64,000 nt of DNA from Prinia subflava (lineage: Eukaryota > Chordata > Aves > Passeriformes > Cisticolidae). The notes beneath the pieces were generated by a model. It saw only the letters and a list, made by a program, of their open reading frames with translations. It ran no database searches and had not been told where the DNA came from. Below are positions 1 to 10,385 of the stretch, one piece after another. Numbering within the stretch: the first letter of the stretch is position 1; the number at the start of each line of letters is the position of its first letter. Made by a program: the position numbers and the translations under genes. Location of the stretch: positions 2,747,027-2,811,026 of the forward strand of contig NW_026960612.1 of assembly GCF_021018805.1 (NCBI RefSeq), in the 5' to 3' direction.

Positions 1-164
1 TCCCTGACCATTTAAGTTGGTGCCCAATGAAAGTTCTGTTTAGTAATTGGTTGATTACTAATGGGACTTCTGGTGTCATGTTTGTCTTTTTTTCTCTTGC
101 AAGGGCCCTGCAGGAGAGGACACAGACACAGACGCCGCCCTCAGCAAAAACTAAAAGGGGGAGA
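1..164 (+). pseudogene. 3' internal tail of an ERV (ERV-A) ending in a polypurine tract
   Basis: The segment runs directly into a recognisable LTR. It ends in a purine run (AAAAGGGGGAGA, about 153-164), which is where the plus-strand primer (polypurine tract) of a retrovirus sits. A 75-codon open frame starts at 27 and crosses into the LTR, but I recognise no domain in it and do not think it is a gene. The rest of this provirus lies left of the window, so its class cannot be set from coding sequence. The 6-bp duplication flanking a related solo LTR at 60673 suggests an alpha/beta-type integrase. Confidence 0.6.
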
Positions 165-499
165 TGTGGGCCTGACATTGGTCTGAATTTAGGCTTCAGG
201 CTCTGCCACTGTCTGTGTGAAAGGCAAGCGAGCAACTTTCTCATGTTAGCCTGAGAAATCTTAAAGAGGAATTCAAACAAACCTTGGGAAGTGAGAAACT
301 ATCTGCAGGTGGTGTTTTTCCAACATGTTTACTGGAAAGAAATGTTTACAAAAGAGTGTAGACGCTGAATAACCAATCATGTTCTTTGTACCGAACTACT
401 CTATAAAAGTAGAATTTAGAAGAATAAAGTTTGCTCTCATCTTTACCATCATGGAGAGTCATGTTGTTATTTCTGTGCCGTCCGAAAACCATAGCAACA
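165..499 (+). repeat. 3' LTR of ERV-A
   Basis: About 335 bp, starting TGTGGGCCTGAC after the polypurine tract and ending AGCAACA. It holds a TATA-like CTCTATAAAAG near 400 and an AATAAA signal near 425, in the right order for U3-R-U5. A second copy of the family lies in reverse orientation at 60673-61005, and matching the two fixes both ends. The TG...CA termini are intact. Confidence 0.8.
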
Positions 500-2401
500 C
501 ATAACTCTTCCATGAAGCATGGAAATATTCTTTTCTTCAGTTTAGAGAACGGAAAGTGGGCCAAGGAACTATCAAATTAATAGCCCAACATCATAAGGAT
601 CACCTGTAGTAGAGCAGAATACAAATGCAGGTTTCCAGAGTCCCGGCCACACTTTTAACCATTGAACAAGTTTTCTCTCGAAGATAATTTTTGATATCTA
701 TCACAGGGAAAAAATATCAGCCCCACTTTCAGGAAAATAAAAATATGGGGACATAGATGAAGTGTTTTATCTGGAAGTCTCTTGAGATTCAGAAGCATTT
801 AGATGCTAGTAAAGGTTTCAAAGACTGACTTTAGATGCAGCTATGTTCATAAGGTTGCAAGATTAAAAAAAAAAATTTAAATAGTCCATAAACAATAGCA
901 ATTGCAGATGAAGAGGGAAAATCAAGAGCTTAGCTATTTTTTTGGCTTTTCAAATGCACATGAATATACTATTTTTATCACCATGGATTTCCCTCTCTTG
1001 TCAGTTTCATAATCCTCAATTTCAGAGATGATGTAAAACGCATTCTTCAGTAAGTACGCTGATGGTTTCGTTCCCCTGCTAGGGCTGCCTAAACCCCTGT
1101 ATTCTGAACCCAGCAAAACCAGCCCTGAAGTCTGGAGAGTTTTAGAATTACAAATATATCTGGTTCACTTTTCTCCAGTAATACCAGGAGTTCTCAAGTA
1201 AGAGAAGGCCTACATCATGCTAGATAGAAACCAGCTCATGTGAGACAAAGTCATGAATCCTTTTCCTGAAGTGCTCTCTGGCTGCAATTAGACAGCTGTG
1301 ACATTAGGAAAGGTACCTAAGGACATTAGGTGAAGTGTCAGGGGTAACACTGTGACAACTTCAAAGACAGCAGAACATCCTGTAGGAGTGCAGTCTTACA
1401 CCCAAACAGGTGTTTCTATATAAGGGAAAGAGTTTCAGCTTACCTTGAAACATATAAGGAAGTTAAACTAGAATGTTCTATAGCCTACTCATTGTAACTG
1501 GCTCAGTGCCAGCACAGAGGCACTGATTGGGCTTTGGAAGTGCATCTCAAAGCCTGTTGCCAAGTTCATTGGGCAAGGTGCCAAATAGCCCACCTAAACA
1601 ATCAAGTACTAAAGGGACAGCACAGAGGTGCTCAAGGCTTTTTTGGAATGCCTTAGCCAGTGTAAGAGTGTTTTCTACACTGTGTTTGGCTTGTATTTCT
1701 TTGTTCAATAATGTTTATTATTTTTGTTGTTATTAAAACCTTTTATTTTACAAAACATGTCCAGAGAAGCCGTCTCACTATTTATTAAGCCTTTTCTCTG
1801 CAAGGCTGGACCCTCAGAGGTATTGGGCCTTTCCAATAACATCCCAGAACCTTACCTCAATAGATACTCAATACTCACTGCAATACTGCTAATGTGTTTT
1901 GTTTGTCTTTTATGACAAGTAACCACCTAGCAACAGGATGCAAAGAGTTTTGAAGGAGTTAGGTGTGCATCCATCCATACGACACTATATTAAGTAACGT
2001 ATATCTCAGTATGCCTAAGGTGGGAATGGCTTTAAAATAAGAATATGTATTTTCTGGCCTGTGCCCTGAGCTCTTCTTCCACTTTTAACTTTTCCTGCCC
2101 TTTCCCAGCACAATAATGTTTTCAACTCTTGGTCTTTTGCAGTTTCCTACTGACTTGAAAGTTTAGTTTGAGATGCTACATGGGACTTTTGGACTGATTA
2201 CTTTTATCCCAGTGGTTTAATACTGGATATAACAAAGTTTTAGCTTTAAGTCTTCTTCTGGACCTGGTATATAAGTATCTTTCCAGGTCCTCTCAGGGGT
2301 GGGTGGAAACAGTCAAAGCTATCAAAGCCAACACAGATCACAGGGCCTGAGGGGAAAGTAGCTACTTTCAGTCCTTTTGTGCTGTCTGCACTGCTAGTTT
2401 T
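500..2401. other. Anonymous non-coding DNA, no gene recognised
   Basis: About 1.9 kb of AT-leaning sequence. Short open frames on both strands have no recognisable domains, and I see no LTR termini, LINE tail, tandem repeat or RNA gene. It is probably host intergenic DNA or very old repeat. Confidence 0.5.
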
Positions 2402-2641
2402 GTGGGGGGGACATGTTCTATCTCAATAGGGAATTTTTATGCAGTTAAATTTTGTATAAAGGTCATTAAAGCGCGTGACTTTAAAACTAACCTAGAAAAA
2501 AGAAAAATAAAAAAAAGTTTGGTTGTTGGAGTCCATGTTTCCATGGATCCTCCACAGAGAGTGAAATGTGAAGGGATTGAATTAAAACCTTTAGAAAAAT
2601 TAGATTATATAAAGCCATATATGCATAAAGTAGAAATCTAA
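2402..2641 (+). other. 79-codon open frame, unrecognised
   Basis: An ATG-initiated open frame of 79 codons, rich in Lys, Ile and Val. The C-terminal third reads like an ordered protein segment (contains VKCEGIELKPLEKLDY). It ends just before a promoter-like, LTR-like segment. That placement would fit the last coding piece of a retroelement before, or overlapping, its 3' LTR, but I cannot match it to gag, pol or env. It could equally be chance. No function is proposed. Confidence 0.2.
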
Positions 2642-3850
2642 GCCTCAGTTTAAGCTTCACATGCCCTAAGTGCCTAGTTGTTAGTGTAGAAGTACAGAGC
2701 TTCAGGCCTAGTGATAGAGTTTAGACACAACAAAAATAGAGTACTGTTTATGATTTTTGGTATGAATTTTGCGCAAATAAGATAAAGTTTTTTACGTATG
2801 TTAAGATAGAGTTTTTCACATAACAAGATAGAATTTTTACGCACAATAAGATAGAACTTGGATGCTAGTAAGATAGAGTTTTTGCACTGATAGATATGCT
2901 ATATGCGTAGGTCTTTGATGCTGCTTTTAGTAGTTTTTCGTTGTTTTATGAACTTAGAAAATTGCACCTAGATTAGGTAGTGTGCACATAAAGATATGAA
3001 TATGCATTTGTAACTTATGGATAAAAAGCCTCTGGGCTGGAAGTGAAGGTATCGATTGATCAACCCGATCTATCGATCCAACCTCCACCTTCTGCAGCCT
3101 GAGGAAGGAGCCCTGCCAGGGAGCCGGATGGGATTCAAAAGGTACCATCTGTTGTAGTCTTTGTTGCCTGGGATCTGGGCACTGGGGTCCCGTCCCTCCC
3201 TTCCCTTCCACCTGCGGTGTTTGCCCCGGATCTCTGTTCGCGGCTGCCGGGGACTCTGCAAGGGTTCAGGACCCCGGGACACCTTCTTGCCTCTGCGACC
3301 CCGGGACCCCCTTCCTGTCCCTGCGATCCCTGCGGTCCTCAGAGGGGAGACATGATGAGCTTTGGGAAAGGCAGAAAGACAGAGCTGGGGGAGGGGAACT
3401 CACTCTTGCTCTCAGCGCAGAAGAACACGGTCAGGCTGCCCCCCGCTACAGGAAGAGTTCGTGGTCCTCACTCTGCCTCTGTCTCGTCCTGGGAAATCTA
3501 CAGTCCTCTGCTCCAGTACCCGGGAATCCTGAGCTCGCTTTCTCCAGCCCTCCCCCCACCGCCGCTGCTTCTTCGGAGCTTTGAGGTTCCCCTGTTACTC
3601 TGTAGCCCTGCACTGCCCAGCCCTGCCAGGACACCCCTGCCGCTTCAGCTGCCAGCGCAGAGCTCCTCATCTCATCCACCGGTCCAGGACTTTCCTACCT
3701 TCCAGCTCGGCCTCTCGGAGTCCTGCAGGGGCACCGAGATCAAACTGCTCTGGGCTTTCTGTGAAAGCCCTCAAGGTTCTTGGTTCTGTTTATTATTAAT
3801 GCTGAAGTTGTTGTTTGTTTGTTGTTTTGTCATATATACTAGTAAAGAAC
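2642..3850 (+). repeat. LTR-like promoter region with GC-rich transcribed segment
   Basis: An AT-rich stretch with the phased AAGATA repeats leads to a TATA-like GATAAAAAG (3020-3028). A CT-rich, GC-rich segment follows (3060-3780). The downstream end then becomes clearly homologous to the LTR family at 56231 and 61571, from roughly 3790. The upstream boundary is not certain: I see no TG terminus I can defend. The long frame at 3217-3903 reflects low-stop GC-rich composition rather than a gene. Best read as a recombinant LTR with a different U3/R joined to a known U5. Confidence 0.4.
2779..2895 (+). repeat. Five phased AAGATA-motif direct repeats in a U3-like region
   Basis: AAGATA starts at 2779, 2803, 2825, 2848 and 2870, so spacing is 22-24 bp, and four of the five are followed by a T-run. 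A further GATA lies at about 2891. The set sits 130-240 bp upstream of a TATA-like GATAAAAAG at 3020. WGATAR is the classic GATA-factor site and phased repeats upstream of a TATA box are typical of LTR enhancers, so an enhancer role is a reasonable inference. Confidence 0.5.
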
Positions 3851-4346
3851 TGTTATTCCTATCCCCTTACCTCTGTCTGAAAGCTCCTTTTTTTTTTTTT
3901 TAATTAGAATAATTTGGAGGGAGGGGATTTGAATTCTCCATCTCTAGGGAGGTCCTGTCCCCTTCCTAGCAGATATCTGTCTTTCAAACCAGGACACCAC
4001 TGGACCCTTTTTTTTCCTACAGGATCATCTCTACTCCACAGAACATCTGTTACTCCAGGAAGACTCATTTGGACTGCTTTCAACACCCTGAACACAGGGT
4101 GTCAGGTTGTATCTCTGACTGTCAGGGTTTTCTAGGACTTTTGTTTGCTTATTTTTTTGTACTACTGCATTTGTATTTTTTTTAATATTCCTAATAAACA
4201 TCTGTTATTCCTATTCCCATATTTTTGCCTGAAAGCTCCTAATTACAAAATTGTAATAATTTGGAGGGAGGGTTTTTTTTACATTCTCCATTCCAAGGGA
4301 AACTCCAGTTTTCCCTGACAGATACCTGTCTTCCCAAAACAAGACA
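3851..4346 (+). repeat. LTR 3' portion with U5 present twice
   Basis: Two copies of the same U5-like segment, 3851-3996 and 4203-4346, both begin TGTTATTCCTAT. Both contain GAAAGCTCC and AATAATTTGGAGGGAGG, and they end in AGGACA or AAGACA. The intervening 206 bp matches the R region of the LTRs at 56231 and 61571 (GGATCATCTCTACTCCA). An AATAAA lies just before the second U5. The structure needs a duplication or unequal recombination between two LTRs. The 5' part of the LTR is missing. Confidence 0.65.
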
Positions 4347-4817
4347 CACTCCTATTCATCTAGACTACCTGGGACGGCTGTGAGAGGCAATACTGCACAC
4401 TTGCATACTGTACACACACACAGACTGATGGCCTGGAGCTGAAGCAGAAGCAAAAGTGAGATGGGAGCAAAGAATGATTTGGGGTTCTGTAGATCTGAGG
4501 GGATATGTGGAAGGAGGACTGGGAGCTTTGTGTCAGTTTGGCACAGGAAGGGTGGTTTCTAACTGGCACTGAAATCACCTGGAAATGCTTTTCCCATTGC
4601 AGTCCTGTATACACTTTTATTTTCTATGTACAACAGAGATAAAGGTTGAGGTGCAGATCTATTATTATTACCAATGCTGAAAGTTGCACAGTTCAGTGTT
4701 TAGCTTCCTGACAGTGACTCTGCTGCCACAATGACAGAATACAGCAGATATACCTAACTTAGAAACTTTGTAGCTACTGCTGCAGCTGTAAAACTCAGTG
4801 TTGAAAAACCCACCCTG
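4347..4817. other. Anonymous DNA between two LTR blocks
   Basis: No recognisable gene or repeat. A short CA run near 4413 is the only simple sequence. Confidence 0.4.
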
Positions 4818-5142
4818 TGAAATAAATCCCCCTGTAGCCCCTCCAATGTTCCAATGCTAGCTAAGACCTTAGAAGGCTTTGGAGGAATATTTCAGGGACA
4901 GGACAAAGGATCCAAAAGAGGCTCTGATCCCCAGATGTACTTCAAGACGTTTATTCCAGGTGGTTTCCAGAGGGGAAAGAGGGCGAGTGCAGAAGAAGAG
5001 GGCCTTATCTAGGCTTCTGCAAAGGAGAGATAATTGGAACACAGCCAATAGGGTCAGAAAGGGGAGGAAGGGTTAAACTACATGGTTACAGGCTCTAGAG
5101 GTCTCTGATGGGGGAGAAACCATTCCCCAGGAGAATGCAACA
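4818..5142 (-). repeat. 3' LTR of ERV1
   Basis: 325 bp. On the minus strand it starts TGTTGCATTCTCC and ends ATTTATTTCA. It pairs with 17289-17614 over its full length, sharing for example GGGTTAAACTACATGG and GGCTTTGGAGGAATATT. A polyadenylation-type AATAAA is visible on the minus strand near 4952. Confidence 0.85.
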
Positions 5143-5158
5143 TCTCACCCTTTTTTTG
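5143..5158 (-). promoter_or_regulatory. Polypurine tract of ERV1
   Basis: On the minus strand an A-run followed by GGGTGAGA abuts the TG of the 3' LTR, the expected place for the plus-strand primer. It is degenerate but correctly placed. Confidence 0.6.
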
Positions 5159-5194
5159 TTTAACAAGGTTACAAGAAAAACATTAGGTTCATTT

Positions 5195-5872
5195 TTACAC
5201 AGAATGTGGGTTTTTCCACCACTTACAATTGGTAGGGAAATCAGACTGCTTTAGGTTTGCCAGATCTATGTGGTTGACTTCTGAGGTAGAAGGTATGAGG
5301 CTATTGATAGCCTTGAAAATCAAACAACGTAGGATCCCGAACGCTATTGTTAAAAGGAAAAGAATAACAAGAAATAACAAAATTATTTTAACTATAGAGA
5401 TCCACCATCCTGTAAGTCCCCAGCCCTTGAACAGTTCTTTGATCCAATCTTCAGATTCTTGCTTCACTTGAACAATCATGTTGTTTATGCTTTGGAGGGC
5501 AGCATGGATGTTTGGAGCTTTTAAGGTCAGGTTCATGCAACACAGTCCTTAAAATTCCTGGCATTCATGTCCATGCATTAACAAAAGAAAATCTATTGCA
5601 GTGCGGTTTTGAAATGTTGCCTGTCTGGTAATTTCCTCGTCTTTTAGGAGAGAGCTGATGGCAATGGATGTGAAGTTTACCTGTTTGACCACCCAGCACT
5701 CTAGATGGCCCAATTCACCTAGAGCTTTGGCTGCTGCTACCCACGGAAGGAACAGGGATGCAGCAACTCTTTTTGACTTTGCCCAATGAAAAATTTCTGA
5801 ATTACAATTTGGGTCCAAATTGTCAGTGCTGCTCTTTTGAATTCTGTTTGCCGATTTGTTTTGTGAGTCCAT
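5195..5872 (-). pseudogene. ERV1 env, transmembrane (TM) subunit remnant
   Basis: Two open pieces in different frames. The upstream piece (5549-5872) ends in QNRTAIDFLLLMHGHECQEF, the hallmark region of alpharetroviral gp37-type TM proteins just before the disulphide CX6CC motif. It also has a cysteine-flanked internal fusion-peptide region. The downstream piece (5195-5536) carries an amphipathic stretch, a strong membrane anchor (IVKIILLFLVILFLLTIAFG) and a short cytoplasmic tail. A frameshift and a stop separate them. The protein would have mediated membrane fusion, but no intact product is possible. Confidence 0.8.
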
Positions 5873-6630
5873 TCACCAATTAAAGTTTGCTTGGGTGTCA
5901 ATACGGACAATCGCCCTATGGTACATGGCCCTCCTAAAAGCCAAGACGGAATTCCTGCCCATGCCCGATCCCCACAAATCAAGAACAATCCCTTAGGGAG
6001 GCTTCTGGGACTAGAGTGAGATGGGTTGTCTGCTGCAATGTGGCTTATATTATGACACCAATTTTTGCAGTAAACTCTCAACGATATTGCCTTATGAGGT
6101 GGTACTCGTTAGTGCTAGAAGGTTTTGGGATGACAGAAAAATGTATGCAGTATGACGCAGGGGAAGACCCCAATAGCTCTAACCCTTGGGGTTCCTGAGG
6201 TATCTTGGGCTAACACCGCACCCATTCCTCTAAGGGGTTCACGATCACCACAGCTTTCTTCTGATGATCTTTGTGTGGTCGGGGGCGGGTGTGACTTTAG
6301 AATTTTGTTGGACCTATAGTTTTCGAAACCTCCTGGAAATTCTCCAGCCTGCAATGGAATTCTTACCAGACAGGTGGACATAGGATTCTTTGTTGCTGCA
6401 GTGGACAAACATATGTTTTCCTGCTGAAATGTCTGTGCCAGGGTCACCCAGACATTTTGATGTGGCTGAGGGACGATACATACAGCTGCCAGACTGTTCA
6501 GCATTTGCAGGATGACAACCTGGATGGGGTTCATCACAGGGTTGAGTGGGAGGTAGGTTTTCTCTAAAAGGGAAAAACAAACATTTTTAAAACATGTTAA
6601 AAGTTTCTGTTTCTGCCAGAAGGAATCCAC
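5873..6630 (-). pseudogene. ERV1 env, surface (SU) subunit remnant
   Basis: The frame from 6630 begins within a few bases of the end of integrase. It has a hydrophobic signal-like stretch (VVILQMLNSLAAVCIV), then NVWVTLAQ and a cysteine-containing domain. A second frame (to 5737) carries GLFLICGDRAWAGIP and GGPCTIGRL. The same two blocks occur in the ERV2 SU at 14921-15661, so the assignment rests on internal comparison as well as on position. Frameshifts and stops break the gene. Confidence 0.7.
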
Positions 6631-6632
6631 AC

Positions 6633-7600
6633 CTAGGAAGATTCTTTTTCTTCCATCTGGCGGAATCTTCTCTTTGAAGCATCGGCTACTTGCTTCTCAT
6701 CCCCTTCTGCTGGAGCTGGATTTTTGGGAACAAAATGTTTCACCCACTTCTGGGGAATCGACCGAGGGCCTGAGGGAGTAGCCACACATGCATAGCCACG
6801 ACCCCAGGTCACAAGCTCATAGGGACCTTTGGTTTCCCAAGTTTCAGAATCCCTAATCAAGACCGGTGGACGCTGAGACAATTTGAACTGATTGCCACAG
6901 GTGGACTCATGTTTTCAAATGAACAGTTCAGAAAATTGATGGTAAACATGGCTTTGCAGAGCTTCTGCTGTGGAGACATCCACACAGTTGAGCTGCTCTG
7001 TCTAGCCAAAACCTGCCTGAGCGTCTGGTGTGCATGCTCAATCACAGCTTGACCTGTGGGGGAATGGGGGATGCCAGCTTTACCTTCCACTCCCCACTGC
7101 TGGACAAATTCTAGGAACTCCTTGGACACATACTTTGGGCCGTTATCAGTTTTGATTATTTTTGGGATCCCAAACACTGAAAAAGCTTGCACTAGGTGCT
7201 GCTTGGCATATACAGACTTTTCTCCTGCGTGGGCAGAGGCATACACTGTACCCGAATATGTGTCAATGCTCACATGAACATATTTGAGGAGACCAAAACT
7301 AGGAATGTGTGTGATGTCTGTCTGCCACACTTCACAGCTGCCAAGGCCCCGGGGGTTAACCCCCATGCCCATCGATGGCATGGCCTGGATCTGGCAGTGG
7401 GGACAGGTGCCCACAATGGCTCGAGCCTGACTCCACGTTATCTAGAATTGTCGGATCAGAGCCAGTACATTTTGATGGTAGTGTTGGTGAGTCAGTTTTG
7501 CCTGTTGGAAGATGTCAGGGAGACGTGCTTTTTCAACTGGTGCAGCAAGGGTGTCTGCCTGACAATTCCCATCTGCAATCTCACATGGCAAATCAGTGTG
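6633..7600 (-). pseudogene. ERV1 integrase remnant
   Basis: In order on the minus strand: a degraded HHCC zinc module (His-rich stretch, then TCPHC near 7400) and the catalytic core at 6857-7414. The three acidic residues are in WQTDITH, KTDNGPKY and AVIEHAHQ. The C-terminal DNA-binding domain (6633-6881) contains WGRGYACVATPSG. The core and C-terminal domain lie in different frames, so at least one frameshift is present. The catalytic triad is still readable. It would have joined viral DNA to the chromosome. Env starts almost at its end, as in other compact retroviruses. Confidence 0.85.
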
Positions 7601-7633
7601 TGACCTCACATGCATCACGTAAAATGGATGCTC

Positions 7634-7981
7634 TCAATGAGAAACTAAATAAATTAGCCTTGAAAGCAATCTGAAGAGATGCTCATTCTCTATTTCTTTG
7701 AGCACAGCCTGCTCCGCTCTGGACACTACTCCTGCCACGTAGGCAGAGTCGGTTACCAAATTAATTGGTTCTGAGAACTTCTCAAAAGCTCTTACCACTG
7801 CAGCCAGTTCAGCCACTTGGGGGGATCCCTCCACAAACTCAACATCAGCTTCCCAATGCTGAGTCTGTGGGTTCCTCGATGTCATCACCAACTTGTTGGA
7901 AGCCCCAGATGCATCCGTGAAGACTGTGAGAGCTTTGAGTGGTCTCTGAATCCTCATGAGGAATGAGGTGGAATTCCTCAT
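7634..7981 (-). pseudogene. ERV1 RNase H remnant
   Basis: A 115-codon open piece with the RNase H acidic residues in VFTDASG, AELAAVVRAF and LVTDSAYVAG. It ends in a stop after the third motif, and the part linking it to integrase is broken. The enzyme would degrade the RNA strand during reverse transcription. Overlapping frames at 7845-8543 show a frameshift at the boundary with the RT connection region. Confidence 0.8.
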
Positions 7982-8763
7982 TCAACAGCTTGTGGGACGG
8001 GGCATGGACTGATATTTGTCCCCTGTAGCTGCCCAGAGATAATTGGAGACTGACATTGCTCTGGAGCAAATGCTCAAACATCTCTTTGGTCAGTCTCTCA
8101 GGAGAGTTCTTTCCCTCCTCAGAAAGTCTGACCGGGAGGTGAATACATGCAAAGTCACAACTAGCCAATTCACACAATCTTACCCTGGCCTTCCGAATCA
8201 GCTGAGCTGTCAACTCCTGTGGCTCTGTGATGGTCTTGTATCTTTGGTGAGAGAGGAAGACCCACCCTATGATCAAGAGTGAATCTCTCTCCTCCTCGAT
8301 CCATTGGAAAATCCAACCATGCAAATGTGGCAGCTTTCCTAGAACAATGAAATGGAAAGGCACATTTGACTCATACCAATGAGCCTGCCTCTCTGACAAG
8401 GCCTTCTGTACCTTTTCGATTGCTGTCTTTTTGTCTGCAGTCAGCTCCCTGGGAGACACCAGCCCCCTCTTCCCCTTCAGTAAGTTGACGAGGGGTTCTA
8501 CATCCTCGTTTGTTAGGCCTAGCCAGGGTCTTACCCAATTCAAAGACCCTCACAGGGAGTGGAGATCAGCTAGGGTTTTTGTATTGCAATCAATTTCTAG
8601 ACTCTGCAGAACAACAGTCCTTGCAGTGATTTGCAAACCCAGGTACTTCCAAGGTGGCATCCTTTGAACTTTGTCTTCCTGCAATTGAAATCCAGCAGAG
8701 GTTAAAACTTTCACCACTAGGTCAAGCGTGTGTTGGAGTATAGAGTCATGGGGGGCACACACA
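7982..8763 (-). pseudogene. ERV1 reverse transcriptase, thumb and connection
   Basis: From 8763 downward the frame reads the RT stretch just after the catalytic YMDD, beginning NVLVCAPHDS. It continues through PPWKYLGLQI (the palm-thumb primer-grip neighbourhood) and then RPWLGLTNEDVEPLVNLL in the thumb/connection. A frame change near 8545 splits it. It is separated from YMDD (9578-9589) by the inserted LTR at 8771-9573. Confidence 0.8.
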
Positions 8764-8817
8764 AGCACATTGTTGGAGTCTAGAACATCCCTCTGGCCAC
8801 CCTGGAGGGTTTGGAGA

Positions 8818-8876
8818 CCAGACAGGGGGGTCTGGGATCTGTACAAGGGGGTCAGTTAGACCCACACAGATCCCAG
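8818..8876 (+). repeat. Nested hairpins near the left end of the 8771 insertion
   Basis: CCAGAC (8818-8823) pairs with GTCTGG (8830-8835). CTGGGATCTGT (8832-8842) pairs with ACAGATCCCAG (8866-8876), an 11-bp perfect stem. Inside its loop GGGTC (8849-8853) pairs with GACCC (8859-8863). All stems are read directly from the sequence. Confidence 0.7.
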
Positions 8877-9457
8877 GAGGACACTGACTCTGATTCCTGT
8901 CCATGGGAGTGAACACTCACATGCAGGAAGAATCACAAACCCTAAGAATTTAAAATAAGTAGTGGATGGTTTATTATAGAATATAAATATAGAAATTAGG
9001 ATTCTTAGTATATGGGGCTGAAGAGGCAAGATGGAGGAATTGGGGAGTGGCCCCTGTCCTCCTTGTCCTAGCTCTCGTCCCCCATGTTGTGCTGAGTTGG
9101 GTTTTAGAGATTGGCTTAGAGTAGAACTGACATGTTAGTATAGGTAGTAGGTATTGGTACAATTTTGTAAATAAAAAGTACTTTGTGGACGGTGGTTGGG
9201 TCAGGGGTACTGTACATAAGGTGCGGGGCTCTCTGATCCGCCCAGTCTGCCGCGTGTCCTGCTCTGCTGGGGATGCCTCGCAGAGCTGAGAAAGAACTAA
9301 GATAAGGTACCCTGCCAGGGAGGCCTGGCAGAGCTGAAAAAGGACTGAGATAATGAAGAATAAACAACCTTGGAAATGTGCACTGGCGGACTCAGCTTGT
9401 CGTCTCTACCTCTGGTGTGTAACACTTAGGGCAAAGAGAAGACTGAAAACCTTATTA

Positions 9458-9573
9458 CCTCGGGGAACAGCAACCCCGAGGAAACTCCCAGGGAACAGCA
9501 ACCTTGGGGGAACCTTAGTACCTTGGGGAACACCAACCCCAAGGAGAATCTCAGGGAATCAACAACCCTGAGA
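9458..9573 (+). repeat. Array of four hairpins at the right end of the 8771 insertion
   Basis: Hairpin 1: CCTCGGGG/CCCCGAGG (9458-9481). Hairpin 2: CCCAGGG/CCTTGGG with one G-T pair (9487-9508). Hairpin 3: CCTTGGGG/CCCCAAGG (9521-9544). Hairpin 4: TCTCAGGG/CCCTGAGA (9549-9573). Loops are AACAGCAA, AACAGCAA, AACACCAA and AATCAACAA. Stem bases differ between units but change together, so pairing rather than sequence appears conserved. Hairpin 4 forms the element's right terminus. Confidence 0.75.
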
Positions 9574-9812
9574 GCACATCATCCATGTAGTGAAGGATGA
9601 TGGCTTCCTTTCTCTCGATGCCTACTGGGGACAGCAATGAGGCTATTACTCTACCATGAGCTCCTCAAGCCCCTTGAGCTTCTCTTTCCTCAAAGGCCAC
9701 TGTGCTCCCCACCTTGGGGTATCCTCCAACCACTTTAACTTTTGGGTAGGGGGCTCCACAGTGGCTGTTTTCAAAAATCCTGGGTTGTCTTAGGAATGAC
9801 CAATTGGACTCC
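9574..9812 (-). pseudogene. ERV1 RT catalytic motif fragment and protease-pol junction
   Basis: The RT signature YMDD reads on the minus strand at 9578-9589, preceded by EAIILH. Between it and the protease only about 220 bp remain, far too short for the fingers and first palm motifs of RT. ERV1 has therefore lost most of the RT N-terminus by deletion. Several stops also occur here. Confidence 0.7.
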
Positions 9813-10385
9813 CTACTGGGACATGGTGTCTCTCCCCCACAGGGGGGCCTTAGAGTCTGCAACGAATGGACTGACACTTGCCAATTTTCCGTCAGGTCCC
9901 TCACTTTGCATGATGTGTTTTGAAATCTTTGCCAATGTGATTCCTCCTATGCCCTGAAGTTTGCCAGCCACAGTTTGCAATTCCCAATGTGATGGCCACA
10001 TGGTCTTAGGTAAAACTGTTATGTTCACGCCCTTGTCCAGAACTCCTTCCACATGGAGGTAGTCTGACCCACAGGCTATGTTGCATGCCATAGAGGGTTT
10101 ATCCTCTCCCACCACCTCTTCCCAGTAGACTTCTGGTGATTTTCCTTCTGCTGTGATCTCTGCTGGAACGGGAATGGCTTGGGCAAGAGCTTGCCCCTCT
10201 ACCAGGTAAAATGGTGGGTACGTGCAGCATGCCAACAACATGAGGCCTGTTATCTTTCCCTTAATGGTCATGGGAGCTACCTCAGTCTCCAAGGGTGTGT
10301 GTTGTGTGTCCCCAACAACAAAATACTCACTATCCAGTCCCATGTAGTAAACCCTCAGGTCCTGTGAGATGTTTGACAGGTCCAC
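9813..10385 (-). pseudogene. ERV1 dUTPase-like/protease (pro) remnant
   Basis: A 190-codon frame. The N-terminal two-thirds resembles a retroviral dUTPase tail (TIKGKITGLML, then EGQALAQAIPVP). The C-terminal part is an aspartic protease with WPSHWELQ and LQGIGG. The active-site triplet at 10029-10037 reads Asp-Lys-Gly where the family has Asp-Thr/Ser-Gly, so the enzyme would be inactive. dUTPase joined to protease upstream of pol is the betaretroviral arrangement and fixes the class of this half of ERV1. Confidence 0.8.

Larger units (their letters stand above)
8771..9573 (+). mobile_element. Hairpin-rich LTR inserted in the ERV1 RT gene
   Basis: 803 bp flanked by a 6-bp duplication GCACAT (8765-8770 and 9574-9579; 7 bp if the preceding A/G pair is counted). 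It falls one to two codons after YMDD. The right end is a hairpin, so the end base is ambiguous. The left end is TGTTGGAG. Promoter-like TTTGTAAATAAAAAGT near 9165 and AATAAA near 9352 make a plus-oriented U3-R-U5 plausible. The right end does not show the usual CA terminus unless the duplication is only 3 bp. A solo LTR is the best reading, and another palindrome-ended element is possible. Confidence 0.65.

Noticed and set aside
3217..3903. 228-codon open frame
   Set aside because: Pro/Ser/Leu-rich with no domain, explained by GC-rich, stop-poor LTR-like sequence.
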